64,000 nt of DNA from Phycomyces blakesleeanus NRRL 1555(-) (taxonomy: Eukaryota > Mucoromycota > Mucoromycetes > Mucorales > Phycomycetaceae). The notes below the pieces were generated by a model. The model worked only from the letters and a program-made list of their open reading frames with translations. It searched no databases and was not told where the DNA came from. The stretch's first letter is position 1, and each line of letters opens with the position of its first letter. The stretch is from positions 496,001-560,000 of the forward strand of contig NW_017265134.1 in assembly GCF_001638985.1 (NCBI RefSeq). The letters are read 5' to 3'. This document shows positions 61,085 to 64,000 of this stretch, one piece after another. The position numbers and the translations under genes were made by a program.

Positions 61085-62304
61085 GATGTCTGTTTCTCAA
61101 GCCATACAAGACCTTCCCACTCGTTCCCATTCAATTTGCCCAAAACCAAAACCAAAACCACTACATTATTTCACATAAGTTTATTTTATTATTTTCTTTG
61201 TTTCAATTTTCCCTTTCTTTATATCTTATATGCTGTATTTTATGTACATATGTGTTACTTTCTATATTTTATCTTTTATCATTTACCCACCCTACTTCTT
61301 TATCTTGTTGTGCTATACGTGTGAACTATCTCATATGACGACAATTCTTCTTCTCACATCATCTTTATTTTTTCTAGTCATCTTGGCTATTATCATTGTT
61401 TCTATTTCTGTAATTCCTTTCGTTTTCTCACTTGCCCATTTTCACTCTTTATTTCTATATCTCTCTCACACACACACACAAATTCTTTCGTTTGCTTGAT
61501 TTATCTTCTATTTATTTATTTATCTATTTCTTCCTTTCTTTTTTCAACTGTTATTTTTTGTATGGATTTTTCTTTTGTCGATAAAATATAATTCTATTTT
61601 TTTTCTCTCTCTCTCTCTCTCTAATTTATTGTTACTATAATATATTTTGTTACCTTTTTAGGCTTTCTGGTCCAACCGTTTTGTACCCAAATTTTTTTTT
61701 ATACTTTATTTTTACACACTATGCTCACTATGCTTTTTTATTTTTTTAAAAAAAAAAGAAAAAAAATTACTATATATATATATATATATATGTGTATATA
61801 GTATTGTTACTATCAAGCAACCCAAAGAAAAAAAAAGAAGAAGAAGAGGAGGAGGAGAATAATAAGGATGATCTTCTTTATTTTATTTATATATATATAT
61901 TATGTGCTCAAAAAAAATATACTCTGTGTTTGTGTATCATTTTGCCACCCAAAATAGTCAAAAGAATACAAAAAGAAGTGGAGAAAAGTAGAAAGAATTA
62001 TGTGACATATTTTTTTAAAAGTCATATTTAAGAGGCGTCACAAAACCCGGCAAACCAGTTTACAGTGTTACATAGAAATTATAACAAGAAAAACCAAAAG
62101 AGAGAATAATTTGAGCAGTTTATCTATATGTGTACAAGTATTTTTTTTACAAGCTTAAAAATAATAGTATATATAAATTAAAAAAAAAAAGGAAAAAATA
62201 TCCCAACAAGAATATTCAAGTACAAAGGAACATCTCCACATTTTGTCCAATATATTTTGTTTGTTATTTATTTTATTTTAATCTTGGCGCTTCATTATTG
62301 TTAC

Positions 62305-62349
<45 letters not shown>

Positions 62350-64000
62350 TGAGAATAAATTAAATATAATCAGTGCACAAAACAATGCAAACCAAATATA
62401 TATATATGTGGCTTAGAATTCACTCTTATCTTCTAGTAGTTTGGTTCTATCTATAACTGCTTGAATCGCGTAAATAAGAATAAGAACGAGAGCATCAAAA
62501 AATCTCATAACATTTTATTGTAAAATAATAATAGTATGAACATCATAAATATTTACATTGCTAATGTTTTGTTTATTTTTGCGCTTGCAGGTCTAAATGG
62601 AATCCTTAATATTTTATATTAAGTAAACTTTTTACACGTTTCAATCGTGTGTACATAAACGTGTGTGTGTAATTTTTTGATACACAGCTGCGCATAATTG
62701 ATCACAGAAAAAAAAAATTAAGACTATCATATCTTTTACGTATATATTCAATACACGCGAAAGTCATACTTGGTACAAGGAAGATCTATATATATATATA
62801 TATGTATGTATGTATTTATGTATGTAAGTAAGTAGGTATCTATATTGTACTGTGTATATGTTTATTACAAAGACTTTCCTTCAAGTTTAGTAGCTAGTAG
62901 CTAGTAGTAGTAGTTACTATATGAATATATTCGATTCATTTCGGCATGTATGTAAGACATTTGAGAATAAAGCTCATACCATCCCGACGTTAAATGGAGT
63001 TTGATGGTTGTAATAATCAGTTCATTTATCTACAGTAAGTGAAACATTCCAACAACAGTGCACCAGGCTTTTACATACAATAATGGTTACTGTGGTTTTT
63101 TTAGAGTTTGGTACTCACATTCAAAAAGAAAATTGATAAAAAAAAATGAGTACCCAGCATCAGTATCCACCATTAGTTTTGATGTGGAAACACATGTCAG
63201 GCATGATTTGTTTTACATGTATTACATCAAAAATATTATTTTTATTTTTAATTTTTATTTATTTAGCTGTTCCAGTATGTAATATCTTTAGGTGTCTTTA
63301 GTAACAACCACTTTAATACTGCTACTACTACTATTACTACTAATAGTAATAGTAATAGTAATAGTAATAAGACAGTCTAACAGAATACATCTCCTCTTTT
63401 TTTTTTCTCCTTGACTTTGTTCCACTCCTTGAAAATAGCCTATTTTCTTATTTTTCTGTTGAAAAATATTTCTTAAAAAATAAATTGATATATAGCTATG
63501 GAATTGCTTGTTTTGGAAAAATGGGATTGTCAAAATAAAAGTCCGTGTTAAGCGGAAAGTGAACACAATAGAAGTAACATATTCTCCGACGTTTACCATC
63601 TTTGTACAGTAATCTTAGGCAAAGGTTTTGAAGAGTATAAAGACTATCGAAACTGGAGATGATCTAAAATAACAATAAAAAAAAAGAAAATAGTCAAGAC
63701 AGCACAAATTAGAGGTACTAGAGAGACTAAAGGAACTAGTAAGATAGTCAACTCAAGGTAGGATATAATATTATCATTTCTGGTTCACTTATAAGAGGGG
63801 GACGTTAAGCGTTAATAAAGGTATAAAACAAGACCAAAGAAAAACAAATCAGTAACGGCGGATATAGAATATTCTGTGTGTATGTGTGTCTATATGTGTG
63901 CTCTGTTCAACATCCTGTAACATAATCTATAGGTAACTAAAGGCTCATTGAAAGTGGGACAGAGCAGGGTGAACCTGGAAAAATAAACTATTCAGGAATT
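61085..64000. other. 3' flank of the bHLH gene and intergenic DNA to the window end
   Basis: T-rich and then AT-rich, with CT and CA runs (61605-61622, 61467-61480), (TA)n near 61775-61790 and 62780-62800, (att)n at 62303-62343, and gta/tac repeats near 62890-62920 and 63325-63370. Open frames are short and repetitive. No gene is supported. Confidence 0.65.

Overview
The window looks like nuclear DNA of a fungus, most likely a Mucoromycota (Mucorales-type) species. It is AT-rich, full of short tandem repeats and homopolymers, and its genes carry many short spliceosomal introns (mostly gt-ag, about 45-250 nt). Several proteins are fungal hallmarks: a Met5-type sulfite reductase with fused domains, Nst1, Def1, Gpc1 and a long-chain alcohol oxidase. 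I see no tRNA, rRNA, CRISPR array or bacterial-style operon. The species call is an inference from gene content and style, not from a search.

Layout. 1-773 holds the 3' end of a low-complexity gene (+). 2133-3306 is a HAD-like protein that has lost its nucleophile (+). 3.3-9.1 kb is repeat-rich with an old coding-like duplication. 9157-11969 is a coiled-coil protein (+). 12432-17350 is the sulfite reductase hemoprotein subunit MET5 (+). 17996-18463 is an uncertain small gene (-) that shares a CRE-bearing promoter region with NST1 (19198-22941, +). DEF1 lies at 24009-26873 (-). A glycolipid transfer protein (28711-29658, +) converges on the glycerophosphocholine acyltransferase GPC1 (29892-31154, -). 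An unknown protein follows at 32864-33844 (-). A 16-exon kinesin-like gene whose motor domain has lost the ATP-binding loop is at 34317-38149 (-). The fatty alcohol oxidase FAO1 is at 38778-41368 (-).

From 41.4 to 59.3 kb the window is gene-poor and accessory in character. It holds a degenerate minisatellite, a 30-G run, an intact Tc1-like transposon with terminal inverted repeats and TA target-site duplication (48011-49357), a two-finger C2H2 transcription factor directly beside it (49693-50671), hairpin-forming inverted repeats, a decayed reading frame and small orphan spliced ORFs. The last clear gene is a polyglutamine bHLH regulator (59298-61084, +). Nothing convincing follows it to the end.

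The genes are independent eukaryotic units. Two loose themes appear: lipid biology (GLTP, GPC1, FAO1) and gene regulation or stress (NST1, DEF1, bHLH, C2H2). The most unusual item is the pseudo-motor kinesin, which I rebuilt exon by exon in one continuous frame of 840 residues. All exon boundaries here are read by eye and unconfirmed by transcripts.
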